Assembly: GCF_008086595.1 (NCBI RefSeq)
Contig: NZ_RXYA01000013.1
Location: 62,001-126,000, forward strand
Source of the DNA: Acetobacterium paludosum
GTDB lineage: Bacteria > Bacillota > Clostridia > Eubacteriales > Eubacteriaceae
Length of the DNA stretch: 64,000 bases
Direction: 5' to 3'
The number at the start of each line of letters is the position of its first letter. The first letter of the stretch is position 1. Below the pieces are notes generated by a model. The model was not told the origin of the DNA. It saw nothing but the letters and a program-made list of their open reading frames with translations, and did not search any database. A program made the translations under genes and the position numbers. Shown here piece by piece: positions 57,762 to 64,000 of the stretch.

Positions 57762-58412
57762 ATGAATATTAAAATAGCACCATCCATGCTCAGTGCAGAT
57801 TTTGCCAATCTAGAACGCGATTTAAAGGAAGTTGAGAAGAGTGGCGCTGACTTTCTCCATGTAGATATTATGGACGGTCATTTTGTACCGAATATTACGA
57901 TGGGACCGGATCAGGTAGCACAGATTCGAAAAAAAATTTCGATACCTTTTGATGTTCACCTTATGATTAGTGAACCACTAAAGTATATCAATCAATTTGC
58001 AGATGCCGGAGCGGATATTATTACTGTTCATGTGGAATCTGAAGGAGATATTCAGGCTTGTATTGATACCATCGTAAAAAAAGGTGTAAAACCGGGATTA
58101 GTGTTGTCTCCAGATACGCCGTTAAAAGTGCTTGAACCATATCTTGATCAAATCAAAATGGTTCTTATTATGTGTGTTTATCCTGGTTTTGGAGGACAAA
58201 GTTATCTTTCTGGATGTACCCAAAAAATAAGAGAGTGTCGGAAAATGATTGGGAGTCGTGCCATTGATTTAGAAATTGATGGCGGTATAAATTTTAATAA
58301 TTTAAAAGAAGTGGTTGATGCTGGAGCGAATGTGATTGTTTCGGGTTCCTGTCTTTTTAAAGGTGAAATACAAAAAAACATGAAACGTTTTAGAAAGATC
58401 ATTGAGGAATAA
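57762..58412 (+). CDS. rpe: Ribulose-phosphate 3-epimerase
   Basis: A 216-residue TIM-barrel epimerase: SMLSADFANLERDL, HVDIMDGHFVPNITMGP (metal ligands) and LEIDGGINFNNLKEVVDAGAN. It interconverts ribulose-5-P and xylulose-5-P. It sits between PTS IIA and IIB, which suggests the incoming sugar may feed the pentose-phosphate pathway. Confidence 0.94.
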   Translation: MNIKIAPSMLSADFANLERDLKEVEKSGADFLHVDIMDGHFVPNITMGPDQVAQIRKKISIPFDVHLMISEPLKYINQFADAGADIITVHVESEGDIQACIDTIVKKGVKPGLVLSPDTPLKVLEPYLDQIKMVLIMCVYPGFGGQSYLSGCTQKIRECRKMIGSRAIDLEIDGGINFNNLKEVVDAGANVIVSGSCLFKGEIQKNMKRFRKIIEE

Positions 58413-58443
58413 ATTTTTGAAATTTTGAGGGGGATAGAGAAAA

Positions 58444-58728
58444 ATGAAACTTGTTTTAGTTGCATGTGGAACAGCCTTGGCAACATCCACAGTGGTGGCC
58501 CGGAAAATTGAACAGATTGCTCAGGAGAATGGTATTGAATGTAAGACTGTTCAAGCTAGAGCCGTCGATACCTTTAGTAAATATCAAGAGTTGCATCCTG
58601 ATGCCATTGTCTGTACCTGTCAATTAGAAGGTGAAATTGATGCGCCGATCATTAATGGAAGAGCATTTCTGACTGGGATCAACCTTCAAAGTACCATTGA
58701 TCAATTGATCGAGATTTTAAAAAAATAG
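58444..58728 (+). CDS. PTS EIIB component (galactitol type)
   Basis: A 94-residue PTS_IIB with the active-site Cys8 in VACGTALATST, followed by the short alpha/beta fold. Together with the IIA protein it would form the cytosolic half of a galactitol- or pentitol-type phosphotransferase; the membrane IIC is not in the window. Confidence 0.9.
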   Translation: MKLVLVACGTALATSTVVARKIEQIAQENGIECKTVQARAVDTFSKYQELHPDAIVCTCQLEGEIDAPIINGRAFLTGINLQSTIDQLIEILKK

Positions 58729-58834
58729 AACAACCAGTTTTAATAGTTGTTCATCAGCTTAAGAAGGCATCATTCATTATATCAAAGCAATAGGCTGGTG
58801 ACTTCACCGTGTTTTGAATCTTATTTTAGTAATG

Positions 58835-58883
58835 AGACTTTTAGTATAAGCCATAATAAATGGGTTATCCTAAAAGTCTTTTT
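58835..58883 (+). terminator. Terminator after PTS IIB
   Basis: AGACTTTTAG pairs with CTAAAAGTCT and the inner ATAA/CCAT arms pair too, followed by a T-run. A shorter hairpin with GAACAAC/GTTGTTC arms lies at 58730-58752. Confidence 0.7.
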
Positions 58884-58898
58884 ACTGGGAAAAAACAT

Positions 58899-59702
58899 TT
58901 ATCTCAATTCCAGTACGGAGACAATCTCATCGATTCCGGTAAGAATATAATCAGGACGGTAGGGGAAATTATCTACCGTTTCATGAGTTGAAACGCCGCT
59001 GAGGACCAAAAAAGTTGTCAGACCGGATTCAATACCCGCAACGATGTCGGTATCCATACGATCACCAATAATGACCGTATCTTCGCTGTGAACCCCTAAA
59101 CGCTTGATGCCGGTGCGCATCATTAAGGGATTGGGTTTTCCAATATAATAGGCTTCTTTGCCGGTAACCAGTTCAATCGGAGCAACAAAAGCACGGCAAG
59201 CCGGAATAACACCTTCTTCGGTGGGACCAGTTAGATCGGGATTGGTCCCAATAAGTTTTGCACCTTTTTGAATTAGTTTAACAGCCTGTAAAATGCTGGC
59301 ATAATTATAATTGTGTGTTTCTCCGACAATAACATAATCAGGATTGACATCGTTCATGGTGATTCCTGCATCATAAAGCGCATTCAGAAGTCCTGGTTCA
59401 CCGATGACATAAGCAGAACCGCCTGGACATTGATCTTTTAAAAATTTTGCAGTAGCTAAAGCGCTGGTATAAAAATGACTTTCATCAATTTCCAAGCCAA
59501 GCCGGTTTAATTTTTCCTTTAATTCAATGGGTGAACGCTCGCTGGAATTGGTTAAAAAGAGAAAGTTTTTATCTTCGGCATAAAGCCAATTGACAAATTC
59601 GATGACACCGGGTAAAAGCCGGTTGCCGTGGTATATAACACCATCCATATCGCAGATAAAGCCTTTTTTAGCTTTCATGAGTTCTTTTAATTCTTCTTTC
59701 AT
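58899..59702 (-). CDS. HAD-superfamily (NagD-like, IIA) phosphatase
   Basis: A 267-residue HAD-IIA hydrolase. The nucleophile motif is CDMDGVIYHG (about 18-27), motif II is FLTNSSERSP, and motif III/IV GKPNPLMMR ... VIIGDRMDTDIVAG closes the site. Such enzymes dephosphorylate sugar phosphates or nucleotides; the substrate is not readable. It is divergent from cysE, and GGAGCG precedes the ATG. Confidence 0.9.
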   Translation of the reverse strand: MKEELKELMKAKKGFICDMDGVIYHGNRLLPGVIEFVNWLYAEDKNFLFLTNSSERSPIELKEKLNRLGLEIDESHFYTSALATAKFLKDQCPGGSAYVIGEPGLLNALYDAGITMNDVNPDYVIVGETHNYNYASILQAVKLIQKGAKLIGTNPDLTGPTEEGVIPACRAFVAPIELVTGKEAYYIGKPNPLMMRTGIKRLGVHSEDTVIIGDRMDTDIVAGIESGLTTFLVLSGVSTHETVDNFPYRPDYILTGIDEIVSVLELR

Positions 59703-59809
59703 AATACACGCTCCAATTTTATTGAATTACTTTTTTAAGTTTATACCCTGAGTATATAGTATTTAAGCATGAATTACATTAAAGAAAAAGGTTATTGATG
59801 TAAAAACTA

Positions 59810-59858
59810 TTGACAAAAAATAGTGAAAAAATTATAATGTAGTAATTCCAGGTGGAAT
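59810..59858 (+). promoter_or_regulatory. cysE promoter with a perfect palindrome at the start site
   Basis: TTGACA (59810-59815) and TATAAT (59833-59838) 17 bases apart, followed by ATTCCAGGTGGAAT (59845-59858), a perfect 14-base palindrome placed at the expected transcription start. A repressor binding there would block the cysE message; a cysteine-responsive Rrf2-type regulator is one candidate. Confidence 0.85.
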
Positions 59859-59883
59859 ACTTGGATATTAAGGAGTAAAGATT

Positions 59884-60420
59884 ATGTTTTCAGGTTTTAA
59901 AGCAGTAATGAATGATATCGATGTGACGATGCGTAAAGATCCAGCTGCGCGATCTGCGGTAGAGGTTTATTTTTTATATCCTCATATTAAAGCGTTGAAA
60001 ACCTATAGAAAAGCACATAAGCTTTATAAAAATGGTCATTTTTTTGCTGCTCGCTGGTTGTCTCAAAAAGCTCGAAAAAAAACAGGAATTGAAATTCATC
60101 CGGGAGCAGAAATAGGCGATAATTTGTTTATTGATCATGGTATGGGTGTTGTTATTGGAGAAACCACGATCATTGGAGATAATGTAACCCTTTATCAGGG
60201 GGTAACCTTGGGAGGAACCGGGAAAGAAAAAGGAAAACGCCATCCAACCCTGGGTAATTGTGTTGTCGTCGGATCAGGAGCAAAAATATTAGGAAATATT
60301 TATATTGCGCCAGGAACCAAAGTAGGGGCGAATGCAGTTGTGTTACACAATACAACGCATGAATCGACTGCAGTTGGAATTCCGGCCCGAGTTATTGAAA
60401 AAAGAAACATGGTATTATAG
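59884..60420 (+). CDS. cysE: Serine O-acetyltransferase
   Basis: A 178-residue serine acetyltransferase (short, EpsC-like form). The hexapeptide-repeat left-handed beta helix begins at IEIHPGAEIGDNLFIDHGMG, with the catalytic His-containing HHxx-type loop replaced by IDHGMGVVIGETT, and includes GVTLGGTGKEKGKRHPTLG. It makes O-acetylserine for cysteine synthesis. AAGGAG precedes the ATG. Confidence 0.95.
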   Translation: MFSGFKAVMNDIDVTMRKDPAARSAVEVYFLYPHIKALKTYRKAHKLYKNGHFFAARWLSQKARKKTGIEIHPGAEIGDNLFIDHGMGVVIGETTIIGDNVTLYQGVTLGGTGKEKGKRHPTLGNCVVVGSGAKILGNIYIAPGTKVGANAVVLHNTTHESTAVGIPARVIEKRNMVL

Positions 60421-60575
60421 TTTATAAAATAGGGATGATTATTGAAACCTTTTGTAACCGAAATTAGAAGATAGCACAAATTTTTTCCATTTTAGCATAA
60501 GTAATTGCATGAGTAGCTGTGATAAACTGAAAGCAATGATAAAAAACATGAATTTCAGGAAAGCAGAGGAACTCA

Positions 60576-60860
60576 ATGGAGACAATATTAAAAAGATATG
60601 ATGATATGCGGATACAGCGAATGATAAAAAAAATGATGAATAATGATGATATTACGCTTGAAAAATTAAGAAAAGAATATGAAGAAAAAGATGATCAACT
60701 GTTAGCTTTAGGGATCAAAAGGGAAGTGGCTCAAAGAATGGTTGATGAAGAGGAAATTAGTTCTTTGATGGTTAGACTTGAAGTTATTAAAAGAGAAATT
60801 GAAGAAATAGAAGAAGATAAAAGTAAAATGGCGATTTATAACGCCTATACAAGAAGATGA
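60576..60860 (+). CDS. Small coiled-coil protein of unknown function
   Basis: A 94-residue, strongly charged protein with predicted long helices and heptad-like spacing of Leu/Ile/Val (about 20-85). GAGGAACTCA stands before the ATG. No family is recognised. It stands alone between cysE and the thiamin operon. Confidence 0.6.
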   Translation: METILKRYDDMRIQRMIKKMMNNDDITLEKLRKEYEEKDDQLLALGIKREVAQRMVDEEEISSLMVRLEVIKREIEEIEEDKSKMAIYNAYTRR

Positions 60861-60939
60861 AAAAAGTCTAATAGATGTGTTAAAACGTGCTTATGAAAAA
60901 TATCATAAAGACACAATTTAAAGATTAATCAATGGGTTC

Positions 60940-60968
60940 TTGACATTAAAGACCGGATAATATAAAAT
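60940..60968 (+). promoter_or_regulatory. thiS operon promoter
   Basis: TTGACA (60940-60945) and TAAAAT (60963-60968), 17 bases apart; transcription would begin near 60975, at the 5' edge of the leader hairpin. Confidence 0.75.
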
Positions 60969-60974
60969 CAGATC

Positions 60975-61040
60975 AGATAAATATGAACACAAAATGGGGT
61001 ACACCACCGAAAGGGTGTCGTTCTCGTTTTGTGTTTTTTT
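60975..61040 (+). promoter_or_regulatory. Candidate HMP-PP riboswitch (thiS motif), terminator-embedded
   Basis: A very short leader whose only structure is a terminator hairpin: AACACAAAA (60986-60994) pairs with TTTTGTGTT (61027-61035), an inner ACACC/GGTGT helix closes an ACCGAAAG loop, and an asymmetric internal loop (TGGGGT against CGTTCTCG) lies between, followed by a T-run. An aptamer inside the terminator itself directly before thiS is the defining layout of the HMP-PP (thiS-motif) riboswitch. No TPP-riboswitch core was found. Confidence 0.7.
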
Positions 61041-61070
61041 ATTGCGTTTTTTTGAAAGGAAGTGAAAAGA

Positions 61071-61265
61071 ATGAGAGTTAATGGCAAAGAAGTAGCTTTA
61101 AGTAAAAATCAAAAGCTGGTGGATTTTTTAGAAATTAATCAATATGATATTAGAAAAATTGCAATAGAATGCAATGGTGAAATTTTACCTAAATCAACCT
61201 ATCAGGAGGTAATACTTAATAACGAAGACAGACTTGAAATTGTAAGATTTGTGGGAGGCGGCTGA
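61071..61265 (+). CDS. thiS: Sulfur carrier protein ThiS
   Basis: A 64-residue ubiquitin-fold carrier started at the ATG at 61071 (typical MRVNGKE beginning); a GTG three codons earlier is too close to the ribosome-binding site. The C-terminus ends in Gly-Gly-Gly, whose last Gly is thiocarboxylated to donate sulfur for the thiazole ring. Confidence 0.93.
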   Translation: MRVNGKEVALSKNQKLVDFLEINQYDIRKIAIECNGEILPKSTYQEVILNNEDRLEIVRFVGGG

Positions 61266-61268
61266 GAC

Positions 61269-62072
61269 ATGGAGTTAATAATTAATGGAAAAAAAACAGA
61301 GTTAAATTGTAATACGGCATTTGAAGTAAGGGAACAGATTGGAAATCTTCAGGATATTATTATTTTGAATGGATTTCAGATTGAAGAAAACTGTAAAGTG
61401 AAAGAAAAGGACAGTTTAGCGATTATCAGAAAAGGTGTGCTCCCCAAAAGAGATGAGCTTGAAAGTATGATGATGGCCAGACATACACCAAATGTACATA
61501 AGAAATTAAAGAAAGGAAAAGTTGCGATTGCCGGGCTAGGTGGCCTGGGATCAAATATTGCGGTTATGCTTGCCAGAATTGGCGTGGGACAACTTTTACT
61601 GGTTGATTTTGATGTGGTGGAACCAAGTAATTTGAATCGGCAAAATTACTATATCAGCCATTTAGGAATGCCGAAAACCGAAGCCTTGAAAAAACAAATA
61701 ACCGAGATTAATCCCTTTATTCAAGTGGTAGTTCGAAAGATAAAAGTAACCGAAGAGAATGTTAAAGAGCTTTTTAGCGGTTATGACGTTATTTGTGAAG
61801 CTTTTGATAAACCAGAGATGAAATCCATGCTGGTGAATACTGCTTTAGCGGAATTGCCTGATATTAAGGTTGTTTCAGCTTCGGGAATGGCAGGATATGA
61901 TAGCGGAAATTTAATAAGAACAGTCAAAGTAATGAAAAATTTATATATTTGTGGAGATTTGGAAAACGGCGCCGAAGTGGGAAGAGGTTTGATGGCACCA
62001 CGGGTACAAATTTGTGCAGGACATCAGGCAAATATGATTTTACGGCTGCTGCTGAAAATAGAAGAAGTATAG
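61269..62072 (+). CDS. thiF: ThiS adenylyltransferase ThiF with N-terminal ThiS-like domain
   Basis: A 267-residue E1-like enzyme. Residues 1-60 form a second ThiS/ubiquitin-like fold without the terminal Gly-Gly; the Rossmann motif GLGGLGSN is near 92 and NLNRQNYY provides the arginine finger. The CxxC zinc pairs of E. coli ThiF are absent. It adenylates the ThiS tail. Three bases after thiS. Confidence 0.92.
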   Translation: MELIINGKKTELNCNTAFEVREQIGNLQDIIILNGFQIEENCKVKEKDSLAIIRKGVLPKRDELESMMMARHTPNVHKKLKKGKVAIAGLGGLGSNIAVMLARIGVGQLLLVDFDVVEPSNLNRQNYYISHLGMPKTEALKKQITEINPFIQVVVRKIKVTEENVKELFSGYDVICEAFDKPEMKSMLVNTALAELPDIKVVSASGMAGYDSGNLIRTVKVMKNLYICGDLENGAEVGRGLMAPRVQICAGHQANMILRLLLKIEEV

Positions 62073-62085
62073 GGAGATAAAAAAA

Positions 62086-62853
62086 ATGAATGAACAATTA
62101 GTAATCGGTGGACATGGTTTTCAGTCACGGTTTATTTTGGGATCCGGTAAATTTTCATTAGAAATTATGAAAGCGGTTGTTGAAAATGGCGGAGCGGAAA
62201 TCATAACCCTGGCACTGCGTCGGGCCAACATTGGCGGAGAAGAAAATATTCTCGAACATATACCGAAGAATGTGACCTTGCTGCCAAACACATCCGGGGC
62301 AAGAAATGCCGAAGAAGCGGTAAGAATTGCCCGGTTGGCCAGAGCAATGAAATGCGGTGATTTTGTGAAGGTGGAAGTCATCCGTGATTCCAAGTATTTG
62401 ATGCCGGATAATTATGAGACAATTAAAGCGACAGAAATTCTTGCCAAAGAAGGATTTATTGTCATGCCCTATATGTATCCGGATTTAAATGTGGCAAGAT
62501 CTCTGGTTGATGCCGGTGCTGCCGCCGTGATGCCTTTAGCCGCTCCGATTGGAAGTAACAAGGGTTTAAGTACAAAAGATTTCATCCAGATTTTAGTGGA
62601 TGAAATAGACCTGCCAATCATTGTGGATGCAGGCATTGGCAGACCCTCACAAGCCTGTGAGGTCATGGAAATGGGTGCGGATGCCGTCATGTGCAATACG
62701 GCAATTGCAACGGCAAAAAATGTTGCTCAGATGGCACAAGCCTTTGGACAGGCCATCGAGGCGGGAAGAAATGCCTATCTTGCAGGGCTTGGCCGAGTAT
62801 TGAATCATACGGCAGAAGCATCGAGTCCGTTAACCGGATTTTTGGAGGACTAA
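62086..62853 (+). CDS. thiG: Thiazole synthase ThiG
   Basis: A 255-residue TIM-barrel enzyme: [10 protein letters not shown] at the N-terminus, the Schiff-base Lys region [10 protein letters not shown], and [31 protein letters not shown]. It builds the thiazole phosphate from deoxyxylulose-5-P, dehydroglycine and ThiS thiocarboxylate. Confidence 0.96.
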   Translation: MNEQLVIGGHGFQSRFILGSGKFSLEIMKAVVENGGAEIITLALRRANIGGEENILEHIPKNVTLLPNTSGARNAEEAVRIARLARAMKCGDFVKVEVIRDSKYLMPDNYETIKATEILAKEGFIVMPYMYPDLNVARSLVDAGAAAVMPLAAPIGSNKGLSTKDFIQILVDEIDLPIIVDAGIGRPSQACEVMEMGADAVMCNTAIATAKNVAQMAQAFGQAIEAGRNAYLAGLGRVLNHTAEASSPLTGFLED

Positions 62854-62855
62854 GG

Positions 62856-64000
62856 ATGACAATCAAAAAAACAAACCCGATGGAATATAGTGAAGGTATG
62901 GAAATCATTGATTCAGAGATGATGGATTGTATTTTGAAATTGGTAGGAAATTATGATTACAACCAATATACAGAGACAGACGTAAAAAAGGTATTGATCA
63001 AAGAAGTGTTGACGTTGGAGGATTATGGGGTGATCCTGTCTCCTGCCGCCTTGCCGCATCTGGAAGAAATGGCAAGAAAAGCTGTTCCAGAGACAAGAAA
63101 ACATTTCGGCAATGGGATTTGTCTGTTTACCCCTTTATATATTTCCAATTACTGCGAAAATCACTGCATCTACTGTGGGTTTAACTGTAAAAATAAAATC
63201 CGCAGAGGCAAACTTTCATTTGATGAAATGGAAGAAGAGCTTAAAGCCATTGCGGAAACCGGTTTAAAAGAACTTCTGATTTTAACGGGAGAATCCCGTC
63301 ATCAGTCCGGGGTCGAGTATATCGGCGAAGCCATTAAGCTGGCGGCAAATTATTTTACCAACATCGGCATTGAAATATACCCCCTAAATTCAGATGAATA
63401 TGCCTATCTTCATAAATGCGGAGCAGATTTTGTTTCGGTTTATCAGGAAACTTACAATATCAATAAGTATGAACAGGTTCATTTAAGCGGTTCAAAAAGA
63501 ATTTATCCCTACCGGTTTTATTCCCAGGAACGCGCCTTGCTGGGCGGAATGCGTGGTGTCGCTTTTGGGGCGCTGCTGGGATTGGATGATTTTAGAAAAG
63601 ATGCCTATGCGACAGGCTTGCATGCCTTTTTCATCCAGCAAAAATATCCTCAGGCAGAGATTGCTTTTTCCACTCCGCGATTAAGACCATTCATCAATAA
63701 TGCGGATAATAATCCCAATGATGTTCATGAAAAACAGTTGTTACAAGTGATGCTGGCCTATCGGCTGTTGATGCCATACGCCGGCATTACCATTTCAACT
63801 CGGGAAAGAGCAGGCTTTCGGGACCATGTCATCGGCATGGTGGCGACAAAAATTTCGGCTGGTGTAAGTGTTGGAGTTGGGGGTCATAAGCTGGAAGAAA
63901 AGGCTGATGAACAGTTTGAGATATCCGATCCCAGAAGTGTCCCGGAAGTACATCATATGATTATCAGCAAGGGATTGCAGCCGGTTTACACGGATTACAT
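62856..64000 (+). CDS. thiH: 2-iminoacetate synthase ThiH, 3' end beyond the window
   Basis: The reading frame opens at the ATG at 62856 (GGAGGACTAAGG before it, two bases after the thiG stop) and stays open to the window end, so about 381 residues are visible. The radical SAM cluster is in YCENHCIYCGF (CX3CX2C) near residue 100, followed by LTGESRHQSGVEYI and the biotin/thiamin-synthesis-associated region. It cleaves tyrosine to dehydroglycine for ThiG. The stop codon lies outside. Confidence 0.95.
   Translation, partial: MTIKKTNPMEYSEGMEIIDSEMMDCILKLVGNYDYNQYTETDVKKVLIKEVLTLEDYGVILSPAALPHLEEMARKAVPETRKHFGNGICLFTPLYISNYCENHCIYCGFNCKNKIRRGKLSFDEMEEELKAIAETGLKELLILTGESRHQSGVEYIGEAIKLAANYFTNIGIEIYPLNSDEYAYLHKCGADFVSVYQETYNINKYEQVHLSGSKRIYPYRFYSQERALLGGMRGVAFGALLGLDDFRKDAYATGLHAFFIQQKYPQAEIAFSTPRLRPFINNADNNPNDVHEKQLLQVMLAYRLLMPYAGITISTRERAGFRDHVIGMVATKISAGVSVGVGGHKLEEKADEQFEISDPRSVPEVHHMIISKGLQPVYTDY

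Noticed and set aside
60861-61062. TPP riboswitch before thiS
   Set aside because: The TPP core (CTGAGA and ACCTGATCTGG) is absent; the only structure is the short terminator hairpin.

Overview
The window is the replication-origin region of a low-G+C, strictly anaerobic Firmicute of the class Clostridia. The evidence is a canonical rnpA-rpmH-oriC-dnaA-dnaN-yaaA-recF-gyrB-gyrA block, a T-box in front of metG, clostridial 2[4Fe-4S] ferredoxin, rubredoxin and an iron-sulfur flavoprotein, and clustered sporulation-type housekeeping genes (spo0J/soj, ricT, spoIIM-like). A member of the Eubacteriaceae (Acetobacterium/Eubacterium-like) would fit, but that is inference from gene content. Nearly all genes left of oriC are on the minus strand and nearly all genes right of it on the plus strand, as expected for two replichores diverging from about position 48.2-50.0 kb. 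No rRNA, tRNA, CRISPR array or intact insertion sequence was seen.

Layout. 1-4.2 kb: an accessory, restriction-modification-like locus of three minus-strand genes (TPR protein with a C-terminal PD-(D/E)XK nuclease, N6-adenine DNA methylase, and a GHKL/MORC-like ATPase cut by the window edge). 4.4-11.2 kb: rlmD, a TetR regulator, a YhgE/Pip membrane protein with GC-rich heptad repeats, thioredoxin, iron-sulfur flavoprotein, rubredoxin and ferredoxin. 11.2-15.5 kb: the yaaO-tmk-(DUF2007)-holB-ricT operon. 15.6-25.3 kb: a second thioredoxin, T-box-controlled metG, rsmI, an FAD protein, dnaB, rplI, gdpP and yybS. 25.5-35.1 kb: a complete potassium-uptake module (kdpD-kdpE, then orf30-kdpF-kdpA-kdpB-orf112-kdpC), inserted between yybS and rpsR and bracketed by two directly repeated copies of the rpsR 3' end plus its terminator, one of them a broken copy. 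35.0-48.0 kb: rpsF-ssb-rpsR, a spoIIM-like gene, DUF951, mscS, cvpA, an unknown membrane gene, parB-parA with a parS site, rsmG-mnmG-mnmE, jag-yidC-yidD-rnpA-rpmH. 48.2-58.7 kb: oriC, dnaA, dnaN, yaaA, recF, gyrB, gyrA and then PTS IIA, rpe and PTS IIB. 58.9-64 kb: a HAD phosphatase, cysE, a small coiled-coil protein, and the thiamin-thiazole operon thiS-thiF-thiG-thiH behind a terminator-embedded leader that fits the HMP-PP (thiS-motif) riboswitch.

Themes. (1) Potassium and c-di-AMP: gdpP (c-di-AMP phosphodiesterase), the KdpD USP domain with a near-match to the c-di-AMP-binding motif, and a candidate c-di-AMP-type leader RNA in front of kdpD lie within about 12 kb. (2) The kdp island carries small undescribed genes (orf112 between kdpB and kdpC, a 24-codon frame before kdpC, and a 30-residue membrane peptide before kdpF). 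(3) The left-edge nuclease/methylase/GHKL-ATPase trio is the best candidate for an incompletely described defence system. (4) The origin is bipartite, with DnaA boxes on both sides of dnaA and an unwinding element (GC stretch, DnaA-trios, AT-rich run) between dnaA and dnaN.
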